From JBEBSD01 sp040394475 (lineage in GTDB: Bacteria; Bacteroidota; Bacteroidia; Cytophagales; Spirosomataceae), in the NCBI GenBank assembly GCA_040394475.1, contig JBEBSD010000016.1:1-64000 (forward strand): a stretch of DNA of 64,000 nt, read 5' to 3'. This document shows positions 9,757 to 18,059 of the stretch, one piece after another. How positions within the stretch are numbered: the first letter of the stretch is position 1; each line of letters opens with the position of its first letter. Below the pieces are notes generated by a model. The model did not search any database. It saw only the letters and a list, made by a program, of their open reading frames with translations, and had not been told where the DNA came from. Made by a program: the position numbers and the translations under genes.

Positions 9757-10941
9757 ATGAGAATAGGGAAGTGTTGGATGTTATACATGTTGGTTGTGGC
9801 GCCCCCGGCGCAGGCACAGCTGCCGGTAAGGGAAGAAGTGGCTCGTACGCTGCGTCCGGGAATTCTGAAGGAAGCGCAATGGGCTTTGCAGCAGGAGCCA
9901 GTTACCGTGACTGCGTCGGTATGTCCCAGAAGTGCGGGGACGCCGCATGATTTCTATTCGGAAGGCGACTACTGGTGGCCGGACTCTCTTCATCCCGAAG
10001 GACCGTATGTCCAGCGGGACGGCATGACCAATCCTCAGAATTTTACGGCACACCGGCTGGCGATGATCCGTTTCAGCCGCATCGCAGGGGCGCTGGCTTC
10101 GGCCTACCTGCTTACCGGCGATGAGCGGTACGCCCGGCACGCATTCCGCCATTACGAGGCCTGGCTGATCGACCCGGCTACCCGTATGAATCCGTCGCTC
10201 CTGTATGCGCAGGCCATTAAGGGCCGGGTGACGGGCCGGGGTATTGGGATTATCGATACCATTCATCTGATGGAAGTAGCCCAGGGGGCTTTGGTGCTGG
10301 AGAAATCAAAAAGTGCCCGTCCGGCTCAAATGGCCGGTATCCGTACCTGGTTTGCGGAATACCTTACCTGGTTGACCACCCATGCGTACGGAAAGGATGA
10401 AATGAATGCCAAAAACAATCATGGAACCTGCTGGGTCATGCAGGTGGCTTCTTTTGCCCGCCTTACCGGCAATGAAAAATTACTTGAATTCTGCCGCGAA
10501 CGCTACAAAACGGTGCTTTTACCGGATCAAATGGCTGTGGACGGAAGCTTTCCGCTGGAGCTGAAGCGTACCAAACCCTATGGCTATTCCTTGTTTAACC
10601 TGGATGCCATGGTGATGATTTGCCAGATACTGTCGGATGAAAGCGAAAATCTGTGGCAATTTGAAACGGCTGACGGGAAGGGGATCCGAAAAGGAATTGC
10701 GTACCTCTTTCCGTACGTGGCAGACAAAAGTACCTGGGACCACCCGAAAGATGTTATGTACTGGGACGACTGGCCGGTGGCTCAGCCGTTCCTGGTCTTC
10801 GGCGCCCAGGCATTCAGACAACCAGACTGGCTCGCGACATGGAAACAGCACGAACATTTTCCGGAGGTAGAGGAAGTGGTTCGCAACCTTCCCGTCCGGC
10901 ATCCGTCCATCTGGTTTTTTCCTACAGCAGCCGGCAACTAA
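9757..10941 (+). CDS. Alginate-lyase-fold (PF05426) polysaccharide lyase
   Basis: 394 residues with a signal peptide ending PPAQAQ. The alpha-toroid Alginate_lyase signature is clear: DYWWPDSLHPEGPYVQRDG (about 69-88), FTAHRLAMIRFSRIAGALASAYLLTG (93-118), and the catalytic-region AKNNHGTCWVMQ with N220/N221/H222. PF05426 covers CAZy families PL5 and PL38, whose members cleave uronic-acid polymers (alginate, glucuronan) by beta-elimination. That makes a uronic-acid polymer the best guess for this locus, but the exact substrate is open. It lies 73 bp after the GH31 gene and only 9 bp before the next, so tight co-transcription is expected. Confidence 0.85.
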   Translation: MRIGKCWMLYMLVVAPPAQAQLPVREEVARTLRPGILKEAQWALQQEPVTVTASVCPRSAGTPHDFYSEGDYWWPDSLHPEGPYVQRDGMTNPQNFTAHRLAMIRFSRIAGALASAYLLTGDERYARHAFRHYEAWLIDPATRMNPSLLYAQAIKGRVTGRGIGIIDTIHLMEVAQGALVLEKSKSARPAQMAGIRTWFAEYLTWLTTHAYGKDEMNAKNNHGTCWVMQVASFARLTGNEKLLEFCRERYKTVLLPDQMAVDGSFPLELKRTKPYGYSLFNLDAMVMICQILSDESENLWQFETADGKGIRKGIAYLFPYVADKSTWDHPKDVMYWDDWPVAQPFLVFGAQAFRQPDWLATWKQHEHFPEVEEVVRNLPVRHPSIWFFPTAAGN

Positions 10942-10950
10942 TTTCCTGCA

Positions 10951-12468
10951 ATGAAAAAAATAGTATTTGTGGTCCTGCTAACGACCACCATAGGCAATGC
11001 ACAGGATACTGCTGCTTTGTGGAAAGCCTTTGTGGAGGCCGCTTCAGGCGGTGGATTATCCCCGATTCCGGATTTTTCGTACGCAGGTTATCATTTCTCG
11101 GAAAAAGAGCTCCCCGATCTGAAGGACCGCAAGCGGTTTGATGTAACCCGTTTCGGGGCGGTTCCGGATGATAATCTGTACGATGATGAAGGCATCCAGG
11201 CGGCTATCCTGGCAGCAGAAGCGGATCCGGAAGGGGGTGTCGTGTTTTTCCCTCCGGGGAAGTACCAGATTGCGCCCGATGAAGATGCTACGAAGAACAT
11301 CCGGATCCGGAAAAGCCATATTGTTCTGAAAGGAAGCGGAAGCGGTCCGGGCGGAACGGAGATTTTTCAGGATAAAAAAAGGATTAACGGAAGGCAGTTC
11401 CTTTTCAAGCCGGATCAACCGGAAGTGAAGCGTCTCACAACGATTCGGAAAGACGCCCCCCGGGAAAGTTTTTGGGTGGAAGTGGCATCGGCTGAAGGGC
11501 TCAGGCCGGGGCAGGATGTGGTGATCCGGCACCGGAGTGAAGCATTTACGCGGCATTATTTCGGGGAACTGCCCCTGAAACCGGAATGGACACGCCTCTT
11601 TGGCCCCAGAGGAGGTATGCAGATTTTTGAAATCCATACCATTGACGAGATCGTGGGCAACAGGGTCCGCTTCCGGAACCCGATTCACTTTGATCTGAAA
11701 TTGGTAGCCGAAGCTCCTTTTGAACTGTGTTCTTTTACATCATTGACCGAATGCGGCATCGAGGATATCCTGTTTACCAGTAACTGGAAAGAATATCCTG
11801 AAACTTTTGTACACCATAAAGATGCCATCCATGATTATGCCTGGGAAGCGGTCGGCATGGAATATGTGAAAAACAGCTGGGTCCGGAATTGTGTCTTCCG
11901 GGATTGGAATGAGGGGATTTTCATCCGTTCCGGTTACCGGATCTCCGTCCTGAACGTCGATTTCGAAGGGAAACAAGGGCACTCGTCCGTGCATGCACGG
12001 ACGGGATATGGGGTGCTGATCAAACAATGCCGCTTCAATGGCGCCCATCATCATGGCCCGGGGACAGGCTACAGCGCATCCGGAACCGTTATTACACAGT
12101 GCACGATGGGGCCTGACCAGAATATTGACAGTCATTCCGGACAACCCATGGCGACGCTTTTCGATGCCGTTGAAGGCGGCGTATTTTATAACCTGGGCGG
12201 ACCGGTACCGGGCCATCCGCACCACGGCAAAGGGATGGTTTTCTGGAATTTCCAGCACCGTTCCCGGCGCCCCTCCCTCACCTACAATTTCTGGGACCCG
12301 GAGCGACGCCGTAATTTTACCATTGCCCAGCCCGTTTTTGCCGGCTTCCGGTCGGATAATGAAGTGAATCTTGTCAATTATGGCCTTAACGAATCACAGG
12401 GGAAGGCGGTTTACCCTGCTTCCCTTTTTGAGGCGCAGCTTCAGTTACGGCTTCGGGGCGTGCCCTGA
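10951..12468 (+). CDS. Secreted right-handed beta-helix protein (DUF4955/pectate-lyase-like)
   Basis: 505 residues with a signal peptide ending TTIGNAQ. It carries IPDFSYAGYHF near residues 35-45, then a pectate-lyase-superfamily start (FDVTRFGAVPDDNLYDDEGIQAAILAAE, GGVVFFPPGKYQI) and long stretches of beta-helix coils such as WVRNCVFRDWNEGIFIRSGYRISVLNVDFEG. DUF4955-type proteins are common in Bacteroidota glycan loci and are thought to be lyases or hydrolases. A histidine-rich patch, NGAHHHGPGTGYSASG (about 364-380), may line an active site. It is 9 bp after the lyase gene. It shares the IPDFSYAGY motif with the following gene product. Confidence 0.8.
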   Translation: MKKIVFVVLLTTTIGNAQDTAALWKAFVEAASGGGLSPIPDFSYAGYHFSEKELPDLKDRKRFDVTRFGAVPDDNLYDDEGIQAAILAAEADPEGGVVFFPPGKYQIAPDEDATKNIRIRKSHIVLKGSGSGPGGTEIFQDKKRINGRQFLFKPDQPEVKRLTTIRKDAPRESFWVEVASAEGLRPGQDVVIRHRSEAFTRHYFGELPLKPEWTRLFGPRGGMQIFEIHTIDEIVGNRVRFRNPIHFDLKLVAEAPFELCSFTSLTECGIEDILFTSNWKEYPETFVHHKDAIHDYAWEAVGMEYVKNSWVRNCVFRDWNEGIFIRSGYRISVLNVDFEGKQGHSSVHARTGYGVLIKQCRFNGAHHHGPGTGYSASGTVITQCTMGPDQNIDSHSGQPMATLFDAVEGGVFYNLGGPVPGHPHHGKGMVFWNFQHRSRRPSLTYNFWDPERRRNFTIAQPVFAGFRSDNEVNLVNYGLNESQGKAVYPASLFEAQLQLRLRGVP

Positions 12469-12588
12469 TCCCGGGGATATCTCGTAGTACGGGAGCAAGC
12501 AGCAACCCGGTTCTCTCCTTCTGGTGTTTCCAGAGGTCAGGAGATTATTGCCCGGCCAATCATTTTTATATTTAACTATTCCGAACCT

Positions 12589-15500
12589 ATGAAAATTCTG
12601 AGAACAAGCAAACAAACAGCCTGTCGCAAAAGACAGCTGCTGCTCCTGTTGGTGATGATCGTTCACCTGGTACCCGTTCAGGCGCAGCTGGTTTATTTAC
12701 AGGAGAACCGCCTGCATTACCAACTGTATGCCAACCAGGCAGATGACGCTAACCCGTTCAACCGGATTCCTGATTTTTCATACGCAGGGTATCAGCAAGG
12801 CGGAGTCGCATTACCGTCGGTTCCGGTACGAAAAACCCTAGAGCCCGCGGACGGCGATGCACGGGAGGCCATTCAGGAAGCCCTGGACGAGGTGGCGGCG
12901 ATGACGCCGGATGAAAATGGTATCCGTGGGGCCGTCTTGTTGACGGCGGGCGTATATCAGGTATCGGGAACCCTGACCATTGCGGCCTCCGGGGTGGTAC
13001 TGAGGGGAGAAGGAACCAGCCGTAATCAGACCGTTCTGATTGCCACGCAAAAGGCAAAGCACGATTTTATCGTTATCCGGGGACAGGAAACGACTCAAAA
13101 CGGGACGGTAAGACGCATTACCTCATCTTTTGTCCCGACCGGCAGTCAGACCATCGAAGTCGAAGAAGGCCATTCCTTTCAGCAGGGAGATGAAATTGCC
13201 ATTCGCAAAACCCCGAATGATGCCTGGATCGAGGCGCTGGATATGGTTCAGTACGGCTGGACTGCCAGTACCTACCGGATGCTGAATTACCGGAAAATAG
13301 CTGCGGTAAACGGCACGGTACTGACCCTCGACTTGCCGGTCTATGATCCGTATTACGAACAATTCGGAGGGGCGGATGTATACACCAGTGAAAGAACAGG
13401 CTATGTCGAAAATTCCGGAGTGGAGGACCTTCGGCTTGAATCGGTTTTTGACAACGATTCGGATGAAGCGCACGCCTGGAATGCCGTTACGATTTCGATG
13501 GCTGCAAACTGCTGGGTCAAAAACGTAGTTGCCAAATATTTTGCGTATGCCTGTGTTAACCTGAGCAACAGCGCGCGCTTTAATACGGTAGAAGATTGTG
13601 CCATGATTGACCCCAAAGCGCCTACTACCGGGGGGTATAAGTACTCTTTTAATGTAGAAGGAACTACCTACGGCAACCTCTTTCAACGGTGTTATACCTG
13701 GGGCGGGCGTCATGATTTTGTAAGTGGTTCGCGGGTTCCGGGACCCAATGTATTCCTTGACGGGGTATCGCTGAATACCAGGAGTGACAGCGGCCCCCAT
13801 CATCGCTGGGCCACCGGCCAGCTTTATGACAACCTGTATGTGGGAGACCTGATCGTCCAAAACCGTAAGGCACTCGGAAGCGGTCACGGGTGGGCGGGAG
13901 CGCAGGTGCTGTTCTGGAACAGTACGGCTACCAAAGGAATAAAGGTAGAAAGTCCGCCGTATGCCAGGAACTGGGGGATTGGCAGTACCGGAGCTACCAG
14001 GACCGGCGACGGCTATTGGGAGAGCTACGGCACCGCGGTGGTCCCACGGAGTCTGTACCTGCAGCAGCTGGAAGACCGGCTGGGAAATCAGGCTGTAATG
14101 AATATCACGACACCCGAACAGCTCGATCTTACCCTGAGAGCCCTGCTGCAGACGAAAGCGGCCCAGATTCAGGCCGAGCCCCCCGTGTATGCAGGAGCCG
14201 GGCCGACGGGAAACGGGGGCTGGGACATTACGGACAACGGCGGTATCCTGACGGCGCAGTACGCCAACACCTCGAAACCGGCGGAGAATTTTCCCTCGCT
14301 CATCGACAATAATTATCAAACCAAATACTTTGTCAGTAACGTCAGTTCATTATGGATCATGTACCAGTCGGCGGAACCGGCTACAGTATACAGTTATGCG
14401 CTTACCTCGGGTAACGACCGGCCGGGCCGTGATCCGAAAGACTGGATCCTTTACGGATCCAATGACCTGCTGGAATGGACGCTGCTTGATGAACGTCAGA
14501 ACGAGAGTTTTCCGGAACGGGGGCTCACGCAGGAATACCAGGTCGGGTCTCCCGGGGAATTTCTTTACTTCAGACTGGAAGTAAGTGAAAACCATGGAGA
14601 AACCGCATTTCAGCTTGCAGAATGGGAATTGTTCGGGCGGGAAGAGACCGTAGAAGGAACCTATTGTGTTGCGGATGCCTATATAAGAGGGGGAACCTAT
14701 GCCGATACGAATTTCGGCAGCGAGGGGCAGCTGGCCATTAAAAAGGACAATACCCCCGCCAACGCCCGCGAGGCCTATCTGAAATTCATTGTGCCTGGCA
14801 TCACTTCGGTTGTCCCGGGGGCAAGAACAGCCGCTACCACGTTGAAACTGAGACTGCACCTGAACGGTACGAATGCGACGGGGCCTGGCGTCACGCAATG
14901 GGAGATATGGAAAGTAGCCCATAACAACTGGAAGGAGTCGGAAATCATGTGGAACAACCGGCCGGAAAAAATAAGACTGCTGGCGAGCATACCCAATGAC
15001 CCTGCTATCGGTTTTTATGAATGGGATATCAGTGACGTGTTGTCTGAATTGCGCACGGATGTTTTCTCAATTGCCCTGGTTTCCACTACAACGGGAGGAA
15101 CGACGAATGCCAGTTTTGCCTCCCGGGAACACGGCAACCTCGCCAACAGGCCTGCCCTTTCTGTGGAGACTACCGGATTGCCGGTAACGCTCTCCGGCTT
15201 CAGGGTGACCTCGGACAAGGAGGCGGTACAGCCCGCTGCACTGTTGGAATGGTCGACAACCAGTGAGCTTAACTGCGATTACTTCGAGATACTAAGGAGC
15301 TCCGACGCGTTGTCCTGGCAGGCAGTGGCGCGTGTGGAAAGTCAGCTTTCTTCCGGGAATACCGGGTTTTACCTGTTCCGGGATACAGCTCCTCTTCCGG
15401 GACGCAGTTACTATCGTCTGAAAATCGTGGATATCGACGGTTCGTTCAGCCTCAGTCCTATGCAGGATTTTAAAAGCGACGCAGGTATCAGAACCGGGAT

Positions 15501-15723
15501 TTATCCAAACCCTGCAACAGCGTTCGTGACCCTGCCTTATCGCATCGAACTGATCAAAAAAGTGACCATACTGGATACTTATGGCCGTTTGATCTACCAG
15601 AATGAGGCCCTTGGCAGCGAAAAGGTACCCTTGTCCGGTATGGCGCCGGGCAGTTACCTGTTGCGGGTCGAGCAGAACGAAGGCCCGGATGCGCTGCACC
15701 GGTTGCTTATTGCCGCTCCCTGA
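12589..15723 (+). CDS. T9SS-secreted multidomain beta-helix protein with discoidin and DNRLRE modules
   Basis: 1044 residues. After a long signal peptide comes IPDFSYAGYQQ (about 63-73), then a right-handed beta-helix to about residue 500 (WVKNVVAKYFAYACVNLSNSARF, GVEDLRLESVFDNDSDEAHAW). A discoidin/F5-8-like domain follows (about 545-685, FPSLIDNNYQTKYFVSN ... FLYFRLEVSENHG). Next is a DNRLRE (CBM96-type) domain (about 690-860, ADAYIRGGTYADTNFG ... AYLKFIVPG), a short FN3-like piece, and a T9SS type-A sorting domain (IYPNPATAFVTLPY ... GSYLLRVEQ). It is predicted to be exported by T9SS and to act on or hold insoluble polysaccharide outside the cell. DNRLRE/CBM96 modules are known from alginate-active enzymes. 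Confidence 0.88.
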   Translation: MKILRTSKQTACRKRQLLLLLVMIVHLVPVQAQLVYLQENRLHYQLYANQADDANPFNRIPDFSYAGYQQGGVALPSVPVRKTLEPADGDAREAIQEALDEVAAMTPDENGIRGAVLLTAGVYQVSGTLTIAASGVVLRGEGTSRNQTVLIATQKAKHDFIVIRGQETTQNGTVRRITSSFVPTGSQTIEVEEGHSFQQGDEIAIRKTPNDAWIEALDMVQYGWTASTYRMLNYRKIAAVNGTVLTLDLPVYDPYYEQFGGADVYTSERTGYVENSGVEDLRLESVFDNDSDEAHAWNAVTISMAANCWVKNVVAKYFAYACVNLSNSARFNTVEDCAMIDPKAPTTGGYKYSFNVEGTTYGNLFQRCYTWGGRHDFVSGSRVPGPNVFLDGVSLNTRSDSGPHHRWATGQLYDNLYVGDLIVQNRKALGSGHGWAGAQVLFWNSTATKGIKVESPPYARNWGIGSTGATRTGDGYWESYGTAVVPRSLYLQQLEDRLGNQAVMNITTPEQLDLTLRALLQTKAAQIQAEPPVYAGAGPTGNGGWDITDNGGILTAQYANTSKPAENFPSLIDNNYQTKYFVSNVSSLWIMYQSAEPATVYSYALTSGNDRPGRDPKDWILYGSNDLLEWTLLDERQNESFPERGLTQEYQVGSPGEFLYFRLEVSENHGETAFQLAEWELFGREETVEGTYCVADAYIRGGTYADTNFGSEGQLAIKKDNTPANAREAYLKFIVPGITSVVPGARTAATTLKLRLHLNGTNATGPGVTQWEIWKVAHNNWKESEIMWNNRPEKIRLLASIPNDPAIGFYEWDISDVLSELRTDVFSIALVSTTTGGTTNASFASREHGNLANRPALSVETTGLPVTLSGFRVTSDKEAVQPAALLEWSTTSELNCDYFEILRSSDALSWQAVARVESQLSSGNTGFYLFRDTAPLPGRSYYRLKIVDIDGSFSLSPMQDFKSDAGIRTGIYPNPATAFVTLPYRIELIKKVTILDTYGRLIYQNEALGSEKVPLSGMAPGSYLLRVEQNEGPDALHRLLIAAP

Positions 15724-15800
15724 CGACCGTTTTCCGGGAAACCGGCTATTTTCAAACATTACCACCGTCAGCTCTCGTCCGGGTAAACGGCCGCGATTGT

Positions 15801-15847
15801 GTACAGGCGAAAATCCCGGTAAAATGCCGGGATTTTCCGGTTTGTAC
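15801..15847 (+). terminator. Strong hairpin at the end of the polysaccharide locus
   Basis: GAAAATCCCGG (15809-15819) pairs perfectly with CCGGGATTTTC (15827-15837) across a 7-nt loop, and outer GTACA/TGTAC arms extend the stem. There is no long T-run after it, but it stands 78 bp behind the last gene of a 15-kb co-directional set and is the only strong stem before the next unit. Confidence 0.55.
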
Positions 15848-15977
15848 CACCACCAAAAGAGCTCCCGAGAGGGCGATTGTCCGGAGACATGGCAGGGAAT
15901 CCCGCGCTTTTTTATAATTTTGTGCTTTTTAGAAAGCAAGGAAGGAATCCGTTCCTTCCGGTATTAGTTGATTTCCG

Positions 15978-16091
15978 ATGCTAAAAAAAATAAACAGACT
16001 ACTGGACCGGCAGAAATATCCTTTTGTCGATGGGCTCTACTACCTGCTGATCATTATTTTACTGATCATTGGAGTGCTGATTATGAAATAG
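15978..16091 (+). CDS. 37-residue single-span membrane peptide
   Basis: A short open frame from ATG 15978 to TAG 16089-16091 encodes 37 residues. It has a basic N-terminus (MLKKINRLLDRQKYPF, charge +4 or more) and a hydrophobic C-terminal segment (YYLLIIILLIIGVLIMK) typical of one transmembrane helix. It ends 2 bp before the proposed GTG start of the lipid-kinase-family gene, suggesting translational coupling. I do not recognise a family. The alternative, that it is the N-terminus of the kinase joined by a frameshift, is weaker because the kinase is complete from its conserved N-terminal FIVNPKAG motif. Confidence 0.5.
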   Translation: MLKKINRLLDRQKYPFVDGLYYLLIIILLIIGVLIMK

Positions 16092-16093
16092 TT

Positions 16094-16969
16094 GTGGAAA
16101 AACCTTTTCTTTTTATTGTGAATCCGAAGGCAGGAGCGCAAACCGGGTTAAGTTTAACAGCTCTCACTGCCTTTATAGAAGATAAAATGGCCTCGCTTGA
16201 CCGTGTATCCCAGATCATGGTGACCGAGGGAAGCAGCCATGCCTGTGAAATCACGCGCAATGCCCTGCACAGTGACAACTGGGCGGCGATTGTAGCCGTG
16301 GGGGGCGACGGGACGGTTAACGAAGTGGCGCGCAGCCTGCTCTATCAGCAGACGCCACTGGGGATTTTGCCCATGGGATCGGGAAACGGACTGGCACGGC
16401 ACCTTAATATCCCGATGAATACAGGGGCAGCACTTGTGCGGCTGGTGGAAGGAACGGAGATCGTAATGGATTCCGGGCTATTGAACGATTTTCCCTTTTT
16501 TTGTACAGCCGGGTTAGGGTTTGATGCAGAAGTAAGCCATCTGTTCGTCAATTCATCGGAAAGAGGCCTTAAAAACTATATCAGGCTTTCCCTGGAAGCC
16601 TACCGGAACTACCAGCCCCGGACGTACCGGGTAGACGGACAGCCCGTAGAAGCTTTTTTGCTGACGCTTGCCAACGCCGGGCAGTTCGGGAACAATGCCT
16701 GGATTTCGCCCAAGGCCAGCGTTACCGACGGGTATCTGGATTTGTGCCATGTCAAGCCGTTCCCCGAGTGGTACAGCATGGTATTAGGGGCGAGATTGTT
16801 TGCCAAAACTTTGGACGATTCGGATTACTATACCCATCGTCTGACAAAAGAAGTAGTGATCGAAACCGACGAGCCGGTTCTGATGCATTTTGACGGTGAG
16901 CCGCTAGTGGCCGCATCCAACCACATTCATATCCAGGTGGTTGCCGGAAGCCTGAGAGTAATTTGTTGA
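16094..16969 (+). CDS. Diacylglycerol/sphingosine kinase family protein (YegS-like)
   Basis: 291 residues if it starts at the GTG at 16094. The in-frame region upstream to 15968 overlaps the 37-residue peptide gene and has no kinase character, and the first in-frame ATG lies beyond the first motif. The DAGK catalytic domain shows VEKPFLFIVNPKAG at the start, the nucleotide-binding VAVGGDGTVNEVARSL, then LGILPMGSGNGLARHL and a beta-sandwich C-domain ending VLMHFDGEPL. Family members phosphorylate diacylglycerol, sphingoid bases or related lipids at the membrane with ATP. The next gene, 19 bp downstream, belongs to the serine-palmitoyltransferase fold family, which leans toward sphingoid-type lipid chemistry. 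That reading is inference. Confidence 0.85.
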   Translation: MEKPFLFIVNPKAGAQTGLSLTALTAFIEDKMASLDRVSQIMVTEGSSHACEITRNALHSDNWAAIVAVGGDGTVNEVARSLLYQQTPLGILPMGSGNGLARHLNIPMNTGAALVRLVEGTEIVMDSGLLNDFPFFCTAGLGFDAEVSHLFVNSSERGLKNYIRLSLEAYRNYQPRTYRVDGQPVEAFLLTLANAGQFGNNAWISPKASVTDGYLDLCHVKPFPEWYSMVLGARLFAKTLDDSDYYTHRLTKEVVIETDEPVLMHFDGEPLVAASNHIHIQVVAGSLRVIC

Positions 16970-16988
16970 ATCCCTTACTTCGCTGACC

Positions 16989-18059
16989 GTGGCAGAAATT
17001 TTGTTGACCGGCTCCCTTCCTTCCAGACTTCTCCGGGACCTGGATGGCAGGGAATACATGTGGTGCAGCGGAACGGATTACCTGGGAATGGGCCATCACG
17101 CCGGCTTTATAACACATCTCACGGAAGGAATTGGTCAGTATGGTACGCATTTCGGAAGCTCCAGAAACAATTCGCTGCAACTTACTATTTACCGGGAGGC
17201 CGAAGTGTTGCTGGCAGCATTTACGGGTGCTCCGGCTGCGCTGACGGTTTCTTCGGGTATGCTGGCCGGGCAGCTGATCCGGGGCTGGCTGGGGAAGCTG
17301 TCGGATACGGTTGTCACCTATGAATCTCCTCATTTACACCCCGCATTGCGTTTCCCTGGCAGCACAAAGTCTTCCGGGACCAACTGGCTGGGTGACGCGG
17401 TGGAAGCGATCAACAGCGCCGCCGCCGATGCAATGCACGTGATTTACACGGATGCGATAGGAAGCCCCTGGGTAGAAGCCGTGGATTTTTCACCGCTCAT
17501 GACGCTGAAGCGGGAGAATACCTGGGTGGTAGTGGACGATTCCCACGGGCTGGGTGTCATGGGAGCATCTGGAGGAGGAAATTACCGGCAGTTAGCGGCG
17601 ATCCCCGGGATCAATCTGGTGGTAGTGGCTTCGCTCAACAAGGCGCTGGGGATACCGGGCGGAGTCCTGCTGGGACGGCAGAATGTATTGGACGGGGTAC
17701 GGCAGTCGCCCTGGTTTTCGGCTGGGTCCCCCGCACCTCCGGCCTATATGTACGCCCTGAAGCAATCGATCGTTCACGGGGACTACTACCAGGCGTACGT
17801 GCGTCTTTTACAGAACAACACCCTGTTCAGGGCTGCTTTCGACGCCGGCAGCCGCCTGGCGTATCTGGATGACTATGTGGGCTATAGTACCCTGGATACC
17901 GGCTTGTATACCTTTCTGAAGGAACAAGGAATACTTGCATCCTGTTTTTCCTACCCGGATCCGGAAGCGCCCCCAATGGTAAGGCTGGTCATCTCGGCAG
18001 CACACCAGCCTGCGGATATGGAGCGGCTGGCAGCAGCCTGCAGCGCCTATTATACGTGA
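16989..18059 (+). CDS. Alpha-oxoamine synthase-family PLP enzyme
   Basis: 356 residues from GTG 16989. It has the fold-type I layout of the AONS/KBL/serine palmitoyltransferase family: YMWCSGTDYLGMGHH near 21-35, YGTHFGSSRNNSLQLTIYREAE (50-71), the PLP-ring and O3 contacts in VVVDDSHGLGVMG (about 178-190), and Schiff-base K218 in ASLNKALGIPGG. These enzymes condense an amino acid with an acyl-CoA with loss of CO2. At 356 residues it is some 40 shorter than typical biotin BioF or bacterial SPT, so the acyl donor and amino acid are unsure. It forms an apparent operon with the lipid-kinase-family gene and overlaps the convergent YfhO gene by 10 bp at the 3' ends. Confidence 0.8.
   Translation: MAEILLTGSLPSRLLRDLDGREYMWCSGTDYLGMGHHAGFITHLTEGIGQYGTHFGSSRNNSLQLTIYREAEVLLAAFTGAPAALTVSSGMLAGQLIRGWLGKLSDTVVTYESPHLHPALRFPGSTKSSGTNWLGDAVEAINSAAADAMHVIYTDAIGSPWVEAVDFSPLMTLKRENTWVVVDDSHGLGVMGASGGGNYRQLAAIPGINLVVVASLNKALGIPGGVLLGRQNVLDGVRQSPWFSAGSPAPPAYMYALKQSIVHGDYYQAYVRLLQNNTLFRAAFDAGSRLAYLDDYVGYSTLDTGLYTFLKEQGILASCFSYPDPEAPPMVRLVISAAHQPADMERLAAACSAYYT

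Noticed and set aside
15968..16093. N-terminal extension of the lipid-kinase-family protein to an upstream TTG
   Set aside because: The extension lacks family similarity and overlaps a well-formed 37-codon membrane peptide in another frame.
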